Of a stretch of 64,000 nucleotides of DNA, positions 46,309 to 53,962 are shown in pieces; within the stretch, counting starts at the first letter, position 1, and each line of letters starts with the position of its first letter. The notes beneath the pieces are model-generated. The model saw nothing but the letters and a program-made list of their open reading frames with translations. It did not search any database and was not told the DNA's origin. The DNA comes from JAICUF01 sp038250675 (GTDB taxonomy: Bacteria > Gemmatimonadota > Gemmatimonadetes > Gemmatimonadales > GWC2-71-9), in the NCBI GenBank assembly GCA_038250675.1, contig JBBSCB010000001.1, forward strand, positions 62,001 to 126,000, read 5' to 3'. The position numbers and the translations under genes are program-made.

Positions 46309-47693
46309 CGCATCCGCACCTCCGCCCCTACGAGTCCGTCCTCGATACCGTCGGCTGGACGCCGCTGATCCGGCTGGGCCGGGTGGGCGCGGGCCTCCGC
46401 ACACCGGTCTACGGCAAGGCCGAATACGCCAACCCGGGCGGGTCGGTCAAGGACCGCATCGGACTCGCCATCATCGAGGATGCCGAGCAACGCGGCGAGC
46501 TGAAGGCGGGCGGGACGGTGGTCGAGGGCACCAGCGGCAACACCGGCGTCGGCCTCGCAATCGCGGCCGCGCTCAAGGGGTATCGCTGCATCTTCACGAT
46601 GCCGGACAAGATGTCGCAGGAAAAAGTGCGGCTCCTCAAGGCCTATGGTGCCGAGGTGGTGATCACACCCACCGCGGTGCCGCCCGACCATCCGGACAAC
46701 TACGTGATGAAGGCCAAGCAGATCGTGAAGGACACGCCGGGCGCCATCCTCGCCAATCAGTTCTATAACCAGGTCAACCCGGAGGCGCACTACCGGACCA
46801 CCGGTCCCGAGCTCTGGGAGCAGACCGGCGGGCGCATCACGCATTTCGTGGCCGGTGCGGGTACCGGCGGGACGGTGAGCGGCGCCGGCAAGTTCCTCAA
46901 GGAAAAGAACCCCGCGATCAAGGTGATCGCCGGCGATCCGGTGGGATCACAGTACAGCGCCTACGCGCGCACCGGCGCGATGGGCGAGGGCCACCCCTAC
47001 AAGGTCGAGGGAATCGGCGGCGACAAGATTCCCAGCACGACCTGGTTTGACCAGATCGACGAATGGCGGCAGGTCAGCGATCAGGCCGCGATGGCGATGG
47101 CCCGGCGCATCGCGCGCGAGGAGGGGATCCTGGTGGGCGGCTCCGCGGGGCTGAACGTGCAGCTCGCGCTGGACGTGGCCCGCGAGCTGGACGATCCCGA
47201 CGCGCTGGTGGTGACGGTGCTCTGCGATACCGGCGAGCGCTATCTCTCCAAGCTGTTCAACGACGAATGGATGCAGGAGAACCAGCTGCTCGAGCGCGCG
47301 CAGCTCACCGTGGAGCAGCTGCTCCAGTATCGGCAGGGCAACGCCCCGCCCCTCGTGAGTGTCGCGCCGTCGGCGGCGGTGCGCCAGGCGCTCAACCTGA
47401 TGAGCACGTGGGGCGTGAGCCAGATTCCCGTGGTGGAGGACGAGCAGTGCGTGGGCGGGCTGATCGAGGCGACGCTGATGACCCGCGCGCTGGCGCAGCC
47501 CACCCTGCTCGACCGGCCGGTGCGCGAGGTCATGGAGCAGCCGTTCCCGGTGGTGGATGCCCACTACCCCAGCGACCGCCTGGCCCAGATGCTGACCCGC
47601 GAGAGCCCGGCCGCGGTGGTGCAGAAGGACGGCAAGCTGATCGGCATCGCCAGCCGCTACGACGTGCTGCAGCAGATGATCGGAACGCGATGA
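46305..47693 (+). CDS. Cystathionine beta-synthase (PLP enzyme with a CBS-domain pair)
   Basis: A 462-residue protein. The PLP-Lys lies in GGSVKDRIG (Lys49) and GTSGNTG (75-81) binds the phosphate. The C-terminal 120 residues form a CBS tandem (PLVSVAPSAAVRQALNLM ... AVVQKDGKLIGIASRYDVL). The domain order is that of eukaryotic and bacterial cystathionine beta-synthases, but a cysteine synthase with CBS domains cannot be excluded. It condenses serine (or O-acetylserine) with homocysteine, linking to the ahcY product. It is coupled to the TonB-C gene by ATGA. Confidence 0.92.
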   Translation: MTHPHLRPYESVLDTVGWTPLIRLGRVGAGLRTPVYGKAEYANPGGSVKDRIGLAIIEDAEQRGELKAGGTVVEGTSGNTGVGLAIAAALKGYRCIFTMPDKMSQEKVRLLKAYGAEVVITPTAVPPDHPDNYVMKAKQIVKDTPGAILANQFYNQVNPEAHYRTTGPELWEQTGGRITHFVAGAGTGGTVSGAGKFLKEKNPAIKVIAGDPVGSQYSAYARTGAMGEGHPYKVEGIGGDKIPSTTWFDQIDEWRQVSDQAAMAMARRIAREEGILVGGSAGLNVQLALDVARELDDPDALVVTVLCDTGERYLSKLFNDEWMQENQLLERAQLTVEQLLQYRQGNAPPLVSVAPSAAVRQALNLMSTWGVSQIPVVEDEQCVGGLIEATLMTRALAQPTLLDRPVREVMEQPFPVVDAHYPSDRLAQMLTRESPAAVVQKDGKLIGIASRYDVLQQMIGTR

Positions 47694-47730
47694 GCCCGGG
47701 AGCCGTGGCGCGCCGGCGCGGAGTCCTGCC

Positions 47731-48750
47731 GTGCGGGTGACCGTACTGACCGGCGGCACCTCCTCCGAGCGGGACGTCGCGATCGCGTCCGCCGTGCAGG
47801 TCATCGCGGCGCTCCGGCACCGGCACCACGAGGTGTCGGTAGTGGACACCGCACGCGGCTACGTCGCGGAGGAGGCCGAAGCCGCGCTGCTGAGCAGCGT
47901 CGTGGGCGCCGAGCCGCCGTCGATTGCCCATCTGCGCGCGCTGGAGCGGGGGCTCCTCCTGTCGGGCCTCGACCGCCTCCCGGTGGTGCGCGACGCGGAT
48001 GTGCTGTTTCTGGCGCTCCACGGGGGCCCGGGTGAGGACGGCACGCTACAGACGCTGCTGGAGATGGTGGGCGTCCCCTACACCGGCAGCGGCCGCCTGG
48101 GGAGCGCAATGGCGATGGACAAGGACATCTCCAAGCGGCTGTTCCGGGCCGCCGGCGTAGCCACCGCCGACTGGCTCATGACCCCAGCGACCCGCGATAC
48201 CGTGGATCGCGCCTTTGGCTGGCCGGTGGTGGTCAAGCCGTCCAAGCAGGGATCCACGGTGGGGCTGAGCGTCGTAAAGCGTTTGGAGGACTACGATTCG
48301 GCCGTTCGGACGGCCGCGCAATACGACGACGAGGTGATGATCGAGCGTTTCGTGCCCGGCCGCGAGCTGACGGTCGGCATTCTCGAGGGTGAGGCGCTCG
48401 CGGTGGGCGAAATCATCCCCCGGCACGAAATTTTCGACTACGAATGCAAGTACACCCCCGGCATGTCCCAGGAGACCTTCCCCGCGGACCTGTCCCCGGC
48501 GGAGGCAGTCGAATGCCGCCGGCTGGCCGTCCTGGCGCATGAGGCACTCAAGCTGGGCGGATACTCGCGGGTGGATTTTCGCTTGACACCGGACGGACAC
48601 TTCTTCTGTTTAGAAGTGAACACGCTGCCGGGCATGACCGCGACCAGTCTCATGCCGCAGTCGGCGGCGGCGGTCGGCATCGACTTTCCCGAGCTGTGCG
48701 AGCGGATCTGCCGCGCAGCCCGCCATGTGCGCCCGAAGGACGTGTCCTAG
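47731..48750 (+). CDS. ddl: D-alanine--D-alanine ligase
   Basis: A 339-residue ATP-grasp enzyme. VTVLTGGTSSERDVAIASA is the N-terminal signature, LALHGGPGEDGTLQ and GYSRVDFRLTPDGHFFCLEVNTLPGMTATSLMPQ the active site. It makes the D-Ala-D-Ala dipeptide for peptidoglycan precursors in the cytoplasm. GTG start at 47731; the gap to the CBS gene is 37 nt. The rhomboid gene begins immediately after its stop, so these two are co-transcribed. Confidence 0.96.
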   Translation: MRVTVLTGGTSSERDVAIASAVQVIAALRHRHHEVSVVDTARGYVAEEAEAALLSSVVGAEPPSIAHLRALERGLLLSGLDRLPVVRDADVLFLALHGGPGEDGTLQTLLEMVGVPYTGSGRLGSAMAMDKDISKRLFRAAGVATADWLMTPATRDTVDRAFGWPVVVKPSKQGSTVGLSVVKRLEDYDSAVRTAAQYDDEVMIERFVPGRELTVGILEGEALAVGEIIPRHEIFDYECKYTPGMSQETFPADLSPAEAVECRRLAVLAHEALKLGGYSRVDFRLTPDGHFFCLEVNTLPGMTATSLMPQSAAAVGIDFPELCERICRAARHVRPKDVS

Positions 48751-49593
48751 GTGAATCAGCTCGCGTACCCCCGTCTCAGCCCCTGGGTGCTGCGCCTTCT
48801 CGTGATCAACGGGGTGGTGCTGCTGCTCATGGAGACGGTTTTGACGTCGCCCCAGCTGCACGGGGCGCTCGCCTTTGCACCCGATGCGGCGCTGGCGCGG
48901 CCGTGGACGTTCCTCACCTACATGTTCGTGCACGTCTCCTTCTGGCATCTGCTGTTCAACGGCATCGCCCTGTATTTCTTTGGCACGGCGGTCGAGAGCC
49001 GGATGGGCAGCCGGTCGTTCATCCTCTTCTATCTCTATTGCGGCGTGGCGGCGGCGATCTTCTCGCTGCTGCTGCAGAACTTCGTCTCCGTGGGCCCGTT
49101 CGTCGGGGCGTCCGGCGCCATTCTGGGTGTGATGGTGGCGTTCGCCATGTTCTGGCCCGACGCGGAGATCATCATCTTTCCCATTCCGATGCCGATCAAG
49201 GCGCGCACGCTGGTGATGGCGCTCGTGGCCATCGACGTGGTGCTGTCCATCTGGCCCATGGGCGGATCGGTGGCGCATCCGGCCCATGTGGGTGGTGCGG
49301 TGGCCGGCTGGCTCTTCTTCCGGCTGCAGCGGCTCTCGCACAACGCGCCGGCCGAACCGGTGCGCACCGTCGAGCGGGTCGTCATGGTGCAGTCGGGCGC
49401 GAGCGAGGAGCCCGAGCGCCGCACGCCGGTGCCGCCCACCCGCCGCCGGCCGCGGGCCGAGCCGGATGCCGCCGCGGCAGAGCTGGACCGGGTGCTCGAC
49501 AAGATCAGCGCGCAGGGAATCGCCAGTCTGACCTCGGCGGAGCGCCGCTTTCTCGATGAGGCCGCCCGGCGCAAGCAGCGCGGCGTGCACTGA
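48751..49593 (+). CDS. Rhomboid-family intramembrane serine protease
   Basis: A 280-residue protein with six transmembrane segments over residues 10-195. The catalytic Ser is in GASG (Ser121), and the His in AHVGG (His179). Residues 58-80 (MFVHVSFWHLLFNGIALYFF) form the WR-loop-side helix with the conserved HxxxHLxxN pattern. A cytoplasmic C-terminal tail of about 80 residues ends LDRVLDKISAQGIASLTSAERRFL-like, a conserved short helical motif in rhomboids of Bacteroidota and Gemmatimonadota. The GTG at 48751 directly follows the ddl stop. Confidence 0.93.
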   Translation: MNQLAYPRLSPWVLRLLVINGVVLLLMETVLTSPQLHGALAFAPDAALARPWTFLTYMFVHVSFWHLLFNGIALYFFGTAVESRMGSRSFILFYLYCGVAAAIFSLLLQNFVSVGPFVGASGAILGVMVAFAMFWPDAEIIIFPIPMPIKARTLVMALVAIDVVLSIWPMGGSVAHPAHVGGAVAGWLFFRLQRLSHNAPAEPVRTVERVVMVQSGASEEPERRTPVPPTRRRPRAEPDAAAAELDRVLDKISAQGIASLTSAERRFLDEAARRKQRGVH

Positions 49594-49620
49594 TCGGCGC
49601 GCGCTGACCGACCCCGCATC

Positions 49621-49650
49621 TTGCGCCGTGCGCCCGGCATCTCTTACTAT
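49621..49650 (+). promoter_or_regulatory. Possible promoter of the DUF2268-like gene with almost no leader
   Basis: TTGCGC (49621-49626) and TACTAT (49645-49650) are 18 nt apart. The start codon GTG at 49656 lies only 6 nt after the -10, where transcription would be expected to start. Confidence 0.5.
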
Positions 49651-49655
49651 GGCGC

Positions 49656-50600
49656 GTGCTGATCAATCTTCTGCCTGAATTTCTCGCCGTGCTCCGCGCC
49701 GCCGACCCGATGGCGGCCTACCTGCAGTACCACGATGCCCATCGCCCCATTCTCGACGCCTACTGGCGCAACTACGTCCTCGAGCCCGATGGCCCGCAGG
49801 CAGCGGCGGTGATCGCGGCCGCGCTGGGCGCGGATCGCAGCGACCTGATTGCGCTCATGCAGTCGTTTGACCTGGTGCATCTCGTGGAGGAGGCGCTCAC
49901 CCGCGCGGGAGATGTCCTGCGGGTGGACCGACCCGCCGACTGCTACCTGATGGTGGGTATGGGCGGCGCCAACGCCGGCGAGCTTGTGGTGGGCGGCCGG
50001 CCGATCGCCTTCATCTGCCTGGAGCACTTCACCGGCCGGGTCAATGCCGAGACGTACGGCATGGGACTGTCGCCGGACCTGATCCCGCCGTGGGTGGCGC
50101 ACGAGATGGCCCACGGGGTGCGCTACACGTCACCGACGAGCGCCAGCGACATGCGCCGGCTGGTGGCCGAGGCCGGCGGCAACTACGACTACTGGCAGAC
50201 CGGGAGCCGGGCGACGTTGCGCGAGCTGCTGATCAACGAGGGGCTCGCGGTTCACGCAGCCCAGGCCGTAGCGCCGGGCTTCGACGCCTCGGACTACTTC
50301 GGCTATCCCCGGCGCCAGTACCACCGCCTGCGCGAGATCGAATCGTTTCTGCGCCGCGTCACCGAGCCGGAGCTGGATCAGCGCGGCCTCGGTCTCCGGC
50401 TGCGCTACCTCTCGGGCGGTATGAGCCCGTCGTCACGGCTGGTGGGCGGCCGGGTGATTCCCGAGCGGGCCGGGTATTACCTGGGATATCGCATGGCGGA
50501 GGCGCTGGTGGCCGAACGCGGCATCGCGTCGGCGCTTCGGGCCTCGGCCGATGAATTTCAACTGGCCGAAGACGCCGCCCGCGGGATCCAGAGCGCATGA
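49656..50600 (+). CDS. DUF2268-like putative zinc metalloprotease
   Basis: A 314-residue protein without a signal peptide. HExxH is present as HEMAH (His149, Glu150, His153), and a Glu (195) in LLINEGLAVHAAQ lies 42 residues on, a plausible third ligand. PERAGYYLGYRMAEAL near residue 270 is another feature of the DUF2268 peptidases. The substrate is unknown. The GTG at 49656 starts 62 nt after the rhomboid stop, and the 3' end overlaps the CDGSH gene by four bases. Confidence 0.75.
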   Translation: MLINLLPEFLAVLRAADPMAAYLQYHDAHRPILDAYWRNYVLEPDGPQAAAVIAAALGADRSDLIALMQSFDLVHLVEEALTRAGDVLRVDRPADCYLMVGMGGANAGELVVGGRPIAFICLEHFTGRVNAETYGMGLSPDLIPPWVAHEMAHGVRYTSPTSASDMRRLVAEAGGNYDYWQTGSRATLRELLINEGLAVHAAQAVAPGFDASDYFGYPRRQYHRLREIESFLRRVTEPELDQRGLGLRLRYLSGGMSPSSRLVGGRVIPERAGYYLGYRMAEALVAERGIASALRASADEFQLAEDAARGIQSA

Positions 50601-50836
50601 GCGACCCGGTCACCGGACCGCCGCTTGACCCGGCGGCCGCGACCGGTATCGTGGCCGGGACCACGGTGACCTGGAAGCCGTCGGGACCGCTGGTCATCGA
50701 CGGCCCCGTGGTGGTGCGCAACAACGCCGGCGACATCCTGATCCCGCCTCCCGCCAAGGTGCCGGGACAGGTCAAGCTGTGCGGGTGCGGCCACTCGAGA
50801 AACCGTCCCTTCTGCGACGGCAGCCACAAGCGATAG
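50597..50836 (+). CDS. Small CDGSH-type iron-sulfur protein
   Basis: A 79-residue protein whose last 20 residues hold the [2Fe-2S] motif: Cys62, Cys64, Cys73 and His77 in CGCGHSRNRPFCDGSH. The first 60 residues include VTWKPSGPLVIDGPVVV, a beta-strand segment found ahead of CDGSH in many bacterial small proteins. The cluster's 3Cys-1His ligation is typical. It is translationally coupled (ATGA) to the DUF2268-like gene. Function is unknown; redox or iron-sulfur transfer is the known theme of the family. Confidence 0.93.
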   Translation: MSDPVTGPPLDPAAATGIVAGTTVTWKPSGPLVIDGPVVVRNNAGDILIPPPAKVPGQVKLCGCGHSRNRPFCDGSHKR

Positions 50837-50846
50837 CGGTGCGCCG

Positions 50847-51701
50847 TCAGGTCCGCCCGGGTCGCGAGTCGGTCACCACCTGTCCGTAGTTGAGCAGCGC
50901 CACCAGCGTCACGCCGCCGATCGCGTTGCCGATCACCGCCGCCAGCACGAAGCTCCACATCGGTCCCCAGCCCGCCGCCCCGGCCCATGCGCGATAGAAC
51001 GCCTCGGTGGAGCCCACGATGGCGTGGGTGAATCCGAATGCCGCGATCGGTGCTGTGAGCAGCCAGATCAGCATCAGCTGCGCCCCCGTGGCGCGGGTGG
51101 AGGCCAGCAGCCAGGTCAGCAGCGCGATCAGCCACCCGGCGAATACCCCGCGGTAGACGGTCAGCAGAAACGGCGTCTCGCTCGCCCGCTCGGACATCGT
51201 GAGCATGACCTGCTTGAGCGGCTCCGAGGCCGCCGGCGTCTGGGCCATCAACCAGGAGAAGATCAGCGTGCCGACGAGATTGCCGGCGAGGAGTACCCCC
51301 CACACGCGGAGCATCCGGCGCAGCGTCTGCATGTCACGGCGGTGCAGGAGCGGCAGCACCGGCGTGAGCGTATTCTCGGTGAACAGCTCGCTGCGGGCCA
51401 TGATGACAAAGATGAAGCCGAGGGGATAGGCGGCGGCGGCGAGGCCATCGGCGACGGCGCCGGATGCCAGGTTGCGGGCAAATGCGCCCCCGATGAAACT
51501 GAACCCGATGGCGAGACCCGACGCGAGCGACGACAGGAAGAGCGAGACGACCGGCCGCTCCAGCTCCTGATCGGCGTCGCTCATGACGTTGTCGTGGATC
51601 TCGCCGGCGGAGAATCGGGTGCCGGTCTCCGGACGCTCGTCGGCGCCCTGGGCGGGGGGAGCTCCGGCCGACACTCGCTTGCGCTGCATCCTCTTGGACA
51701 T
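50847..51701 (-). CDS. Formate/nitrite transporter (FNT) family channel
   Basis: A 284-residue membrane protein with a hydrophilic N-terminus of about 45 residues and six transmembrane segments. It includes GLAIGFSFIGGAF and RSELFTENTLTPVLP, characteristic FNT signatures, and NAIGGVTLVALLNYGQV at the C-terminus. FNT proteins form pentamers and move formate, nitrite or related monovalent anions. The subgroup with this N-terminal extension is often unassigned; the substrate is not known. The start is ATG 51701. It converges with the CDGSH gene and diverges from ctaG. Confidence 0.9.
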   Translation of the reverse strand: MSKRMQRKRVSAGAPPAQGADERPETGTRFSAGEIHDNVMSDADQELERPVVSLFLSSLASGLAIGFSFIGGAFARNLASGAVADGLAAAAYPLGFIFVIMARSELFTENTLTPVLPLLHRRDMQTLRRMLRVWGVLLAGNLVGTLIFSWLMAQTPAASEPLKQVMLTMSERASETPFLLTVYRGVFAGWLIALLTWLLASTRATGAQLMLIWLLTAPIAAFGFTHAIVGSTEAFYRAWAGAAGWGPMWSFVLAAVIGNAIGGVTLVALLNYGQVVTDSRPGRT

Positions 51702-51798
51702 GCGGCAGTCTAGCCCCGACCGGCCCCCGGGGCGGTAGCGGGGCTCACATTCGGCCGGACCCCGGCACCGGGGCCGGCGATCCGCGGAAGGAGCGGTG

Positions 51799-52635
51799 GT
51801 GGCACAGCCGGTGTGGGGTGAATGGAGCTTCGAGCCGGGTGTGATCGCCGGGCTGGCCGCGAGCGCCGGCCTCTACGGGCGCGGGCTCCGGGCGCTCTGG
51901 CGAAACGCGGGCGCGGGCCACGGTATCCGCCATCGCGAGGCCGCGGGCTTTGCCGCGGGACTCGTGACGGTGGTGATCGCCCTGATGTCGCCGCTGGATG
52001 CGCTGGGCGACCGGCTGTTCGCCGCGCACATGGTGGAGCACGAGCTGCTCATGGCGGTTGCCGCGCCGCTGCTGGTGCTGGGCCGTCCGCTGGTGGCGTT
52101 CCTGTGGGCCGTCCCGGTGGGATGGCGGCGGACGCTGGGCCGCTGGACCGCTGCCGCGCCGGTGCGCGTGACATGGGGGTGGCTGACGCGGCCTGTGGTT
52201 GCCACCACCATCCACGGCGTGGTCATCTGGGTCTGGCACCTGCCGCGTTGGTACGATGCCGCGGTGGACAATGAGGCAATCCACGCGCTGCAGCATGCGG
52301 CGTTTCTGGGAACGGCCCTGCTCTTCTGGTGGGTGATGCTGGACCGGGTGAGCCGGCGGCATCCGGGGCTGCCGATGCTCTGCCTCTTCATCACGATGGT
52401 GCACACCGGGGCGCTGGGCGCGTTGCTGACATTCGCACCGGCGCCGCTCTATCCCGCGTATACCGGGTTGCCGGCGTGGGGACTCAGCGCGCTCGAGGAC
52501 CAACAGCTCGCGGGACTCATCATGTGGATCCCCGCCGGCGCGATCTACCTGGGTGCCACCGTGGCGCTCGCGGCGCGCTGGCTCCGCGACGCGGGCGGGC
52601 GGGGTGTGTCCACAGCCGACGCGGTGCTACCGTAG
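51799..52635 (+). CDS. Cytochrome c oxidase assembly factor CtaG (caa3-CtaG type)
   Basis: About 278 residues with seven transmembrane segments. AHMVEHELLMAVAAPLLVLGRP and HGVVIWVWHLPRWYDAAVDN, together with EAIHALQHAAFLGTALLFWWV, match the CtaG family that helps insert copper into caa3-type oxidase. No oxidase genes are in the window. AGGAG lies 5 nt before the second of two consecutive GTG codons (51799), which is taken as the start. Its stop is 1 nt from the convergent mnmE stop. Confidence 0.87.
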   Translation: MAQPVWGEWSFEPGVIAGLAASAGLYGRGLRALWRNAGAGHGIRHREAAGFAAGLVTVVIALMSPLDALGDRLFAAHMVEHELLMAVAAPLLVLGRPLVAFLWAVPVGWRRTLGRWTAAAPVRVTWGWLTRPVVATTIHGVVIWVWHLPRWYDAAVDNEAIHALQHAAFLGTALLFWWVMLDRVSRRHPGLPMLCLFITMVHTGALGALLTFAPAPLYPAYTGLPAWGLSALEDQQLAGLIMWIPAGAIYLGATVALAARWLRDAGGRGVSTADAVLP

Positions 52636-52636
52636 C

Positions 52637-53953
52637 TCATTTCCCCACGCAGAACGACGCGAACACCCGCCCCAGCACTTCGTCGATGTCCACTGCGCCC
52701 AGGAGCTCGTCGAGCGCCGCGGTGGCCTCGCGCACGTGGTGCGCGGCCAGCACGGCGTCGCCACCGGCCGCGAGATGGGGCCGCGCATCCCGGAGTGCAT
52801 CGCGCGCCCGAACCAGCGCGGTGCGGTGGCGCTCGCGGGTGAGGACCGGTTCGAGGTCGGCCAGCGCGATCCGGTCCCCGAAGAGCCGGGCGGCGATCCG
52901 TCGCCGCAGCTCGTCGAGCCCGGCACCGCTGACGACCGACACCGCGTCCGGCAACGTCGTCGGGACGAGATCACACTTGGTGTGCACCACGAGGACCGGG
53001 TGATCGCCGGCCGGCGGCTCGGCGAGGTCGGGGTCGGTGGCGTCCACGCACAGGAGCACGAGGTCCGCGGCCGCCAGGTAGCGCCGGCTGACCTCGATGC
53101 CGAGCCGGTCGATGGCGTCGCCGCCATCCCAGATGCCGGCGGTGTCGACCAGGCGAATCGGCCAGCCGGCGCAGTCGGTGGCCGCCTCAACGGCATCACG
53201 GGTGGTGCCGGGCTGGTCGGTGACGAGGGTGCGCTCCAGGCCCAGCAGTGCGTTGAACAGCGACGACTTGCCGGCGTTGGGCCGGCCGGCGAGGACGACG
53301 AGTGCGCCTTCCCGGAGCCGGGTGCCGCCGGGTGCGCCGGCGAGGAGCCGAGCCACCAGCGCGCCCACGGCGTCGAGCCGGGCGGCGATCCGGTCGGCCG
53401 GCACCGGGCCGTCGTCTTCCTCGGGGAAGTCGATCGCATAGCCCAGCACCGCCTGCAGGTCGAGGAGCCGGGCCCGGAGCTCGGTGAGGCGGCGAGAGAG
53501 GCCGCCGTCGAGCTGATCGAGTGCCGCGCGGGCCTGCGCCGGTGCGGTGGCATCGATCAGATCGCCGACCGCTTCGGCCTGGACCAGGTCGAGTTTGCCG
53601 TTGAGCACCGCTCGGCGGGTGAATTCGCCGGGAGCGGCGGCGCGGGCGCCGGCGGCGTGCAGTGCGGCGACGAGCCGCGGCGGCACGGCGAGGCCGCCGT
53701 GGCAGGTGAGTTCGACGAGATCCTCGCCGGTGTAGCTCGCGGGCGTGGGAAAGGTGGTGTAGAGGCCGCGGTCGATCGGCGCGCCGTCGGTGTCGCGAAA
53801 GGTGGCGAGGGTGGCGGTGCGTGGCGAATCGGCGCGGAAGCCGGTGATGACCCGCGCCGCGACGGCAAAGGCGCCGTCACCGCTCAGCCGCACCACCGCG
53901 AGCGCGGACCGCCCCGGCGGCGTGGCCAGCGCGACGATGGGATCGGTGAGCGT
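52637..53953 (-). CDS. mnmE: tRNA modification GTPase MnmE, without a conventional start codon
   Basis: MnmE and MnmG form 5-carboxymethylaminomethyluridine-type changes at U34 of tRNA. The G1 motif is GRPNAGKSS, G3 is DTAG and the C-terminus ends FASFCVGK with the conserved Cys. The first GTG is at 53896 (MVRLSGDGAF), but the family's N-terminal TDPIVALATPPGRSALAVVRLSG is in frame upstream of it and must be translated. Between the in-frame yidC stop (TAG at 53965) and this segment there is no ATG, GTG or TTG. The ACG at 53953, with AGGCGG 5 nt before it, is one candidate start. Either a non-canonical start, stop readthrough from yidC or a sequence error applies. With the ACG, the length would be 438 residues, normal for MnmE. 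The lower-confidence part is the start only. Confidence 0.9.
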   Translation of the reverse strand, partial: TLTDPIVALATPPGRSALAVVRLSGDGAFAVAARVITGFRADSPRTATLATFRDTDGAPIDRGLYTTFPTPASYTGEDLVELTCHGGLAVPPRLVAALHAAGARAAAPGEFTRRAVLNGKLDLVQAEAVGDLIDATAPAQARAALDQLDGGLSRRLTELRARLLDLQAVLGYAIDFPEEDDGPVPADRIAARLDAVGALVARLLAGAPGGTRLREGALVVLAGRPNAGKSSLFNALLGLERTLVTDQPGTTRDAVEAATDCAGWPIRLVDTAGIWDGGDAIDRLGIEVSRRYLAAADLVLLCVDATDPDLAEPPAGDHPVLVVHTKCDLVPTTLPDAVSVVSGAGLDELRRRIAARLFGDRIALADLEPVLTRERHRTALVRARDALRDARPHLAAGGDAVLAAHHVREATAALDELLGAVDIDEVLGRVFASFCVGK

Positions 53954-53962
53954 GCGGTCCGC

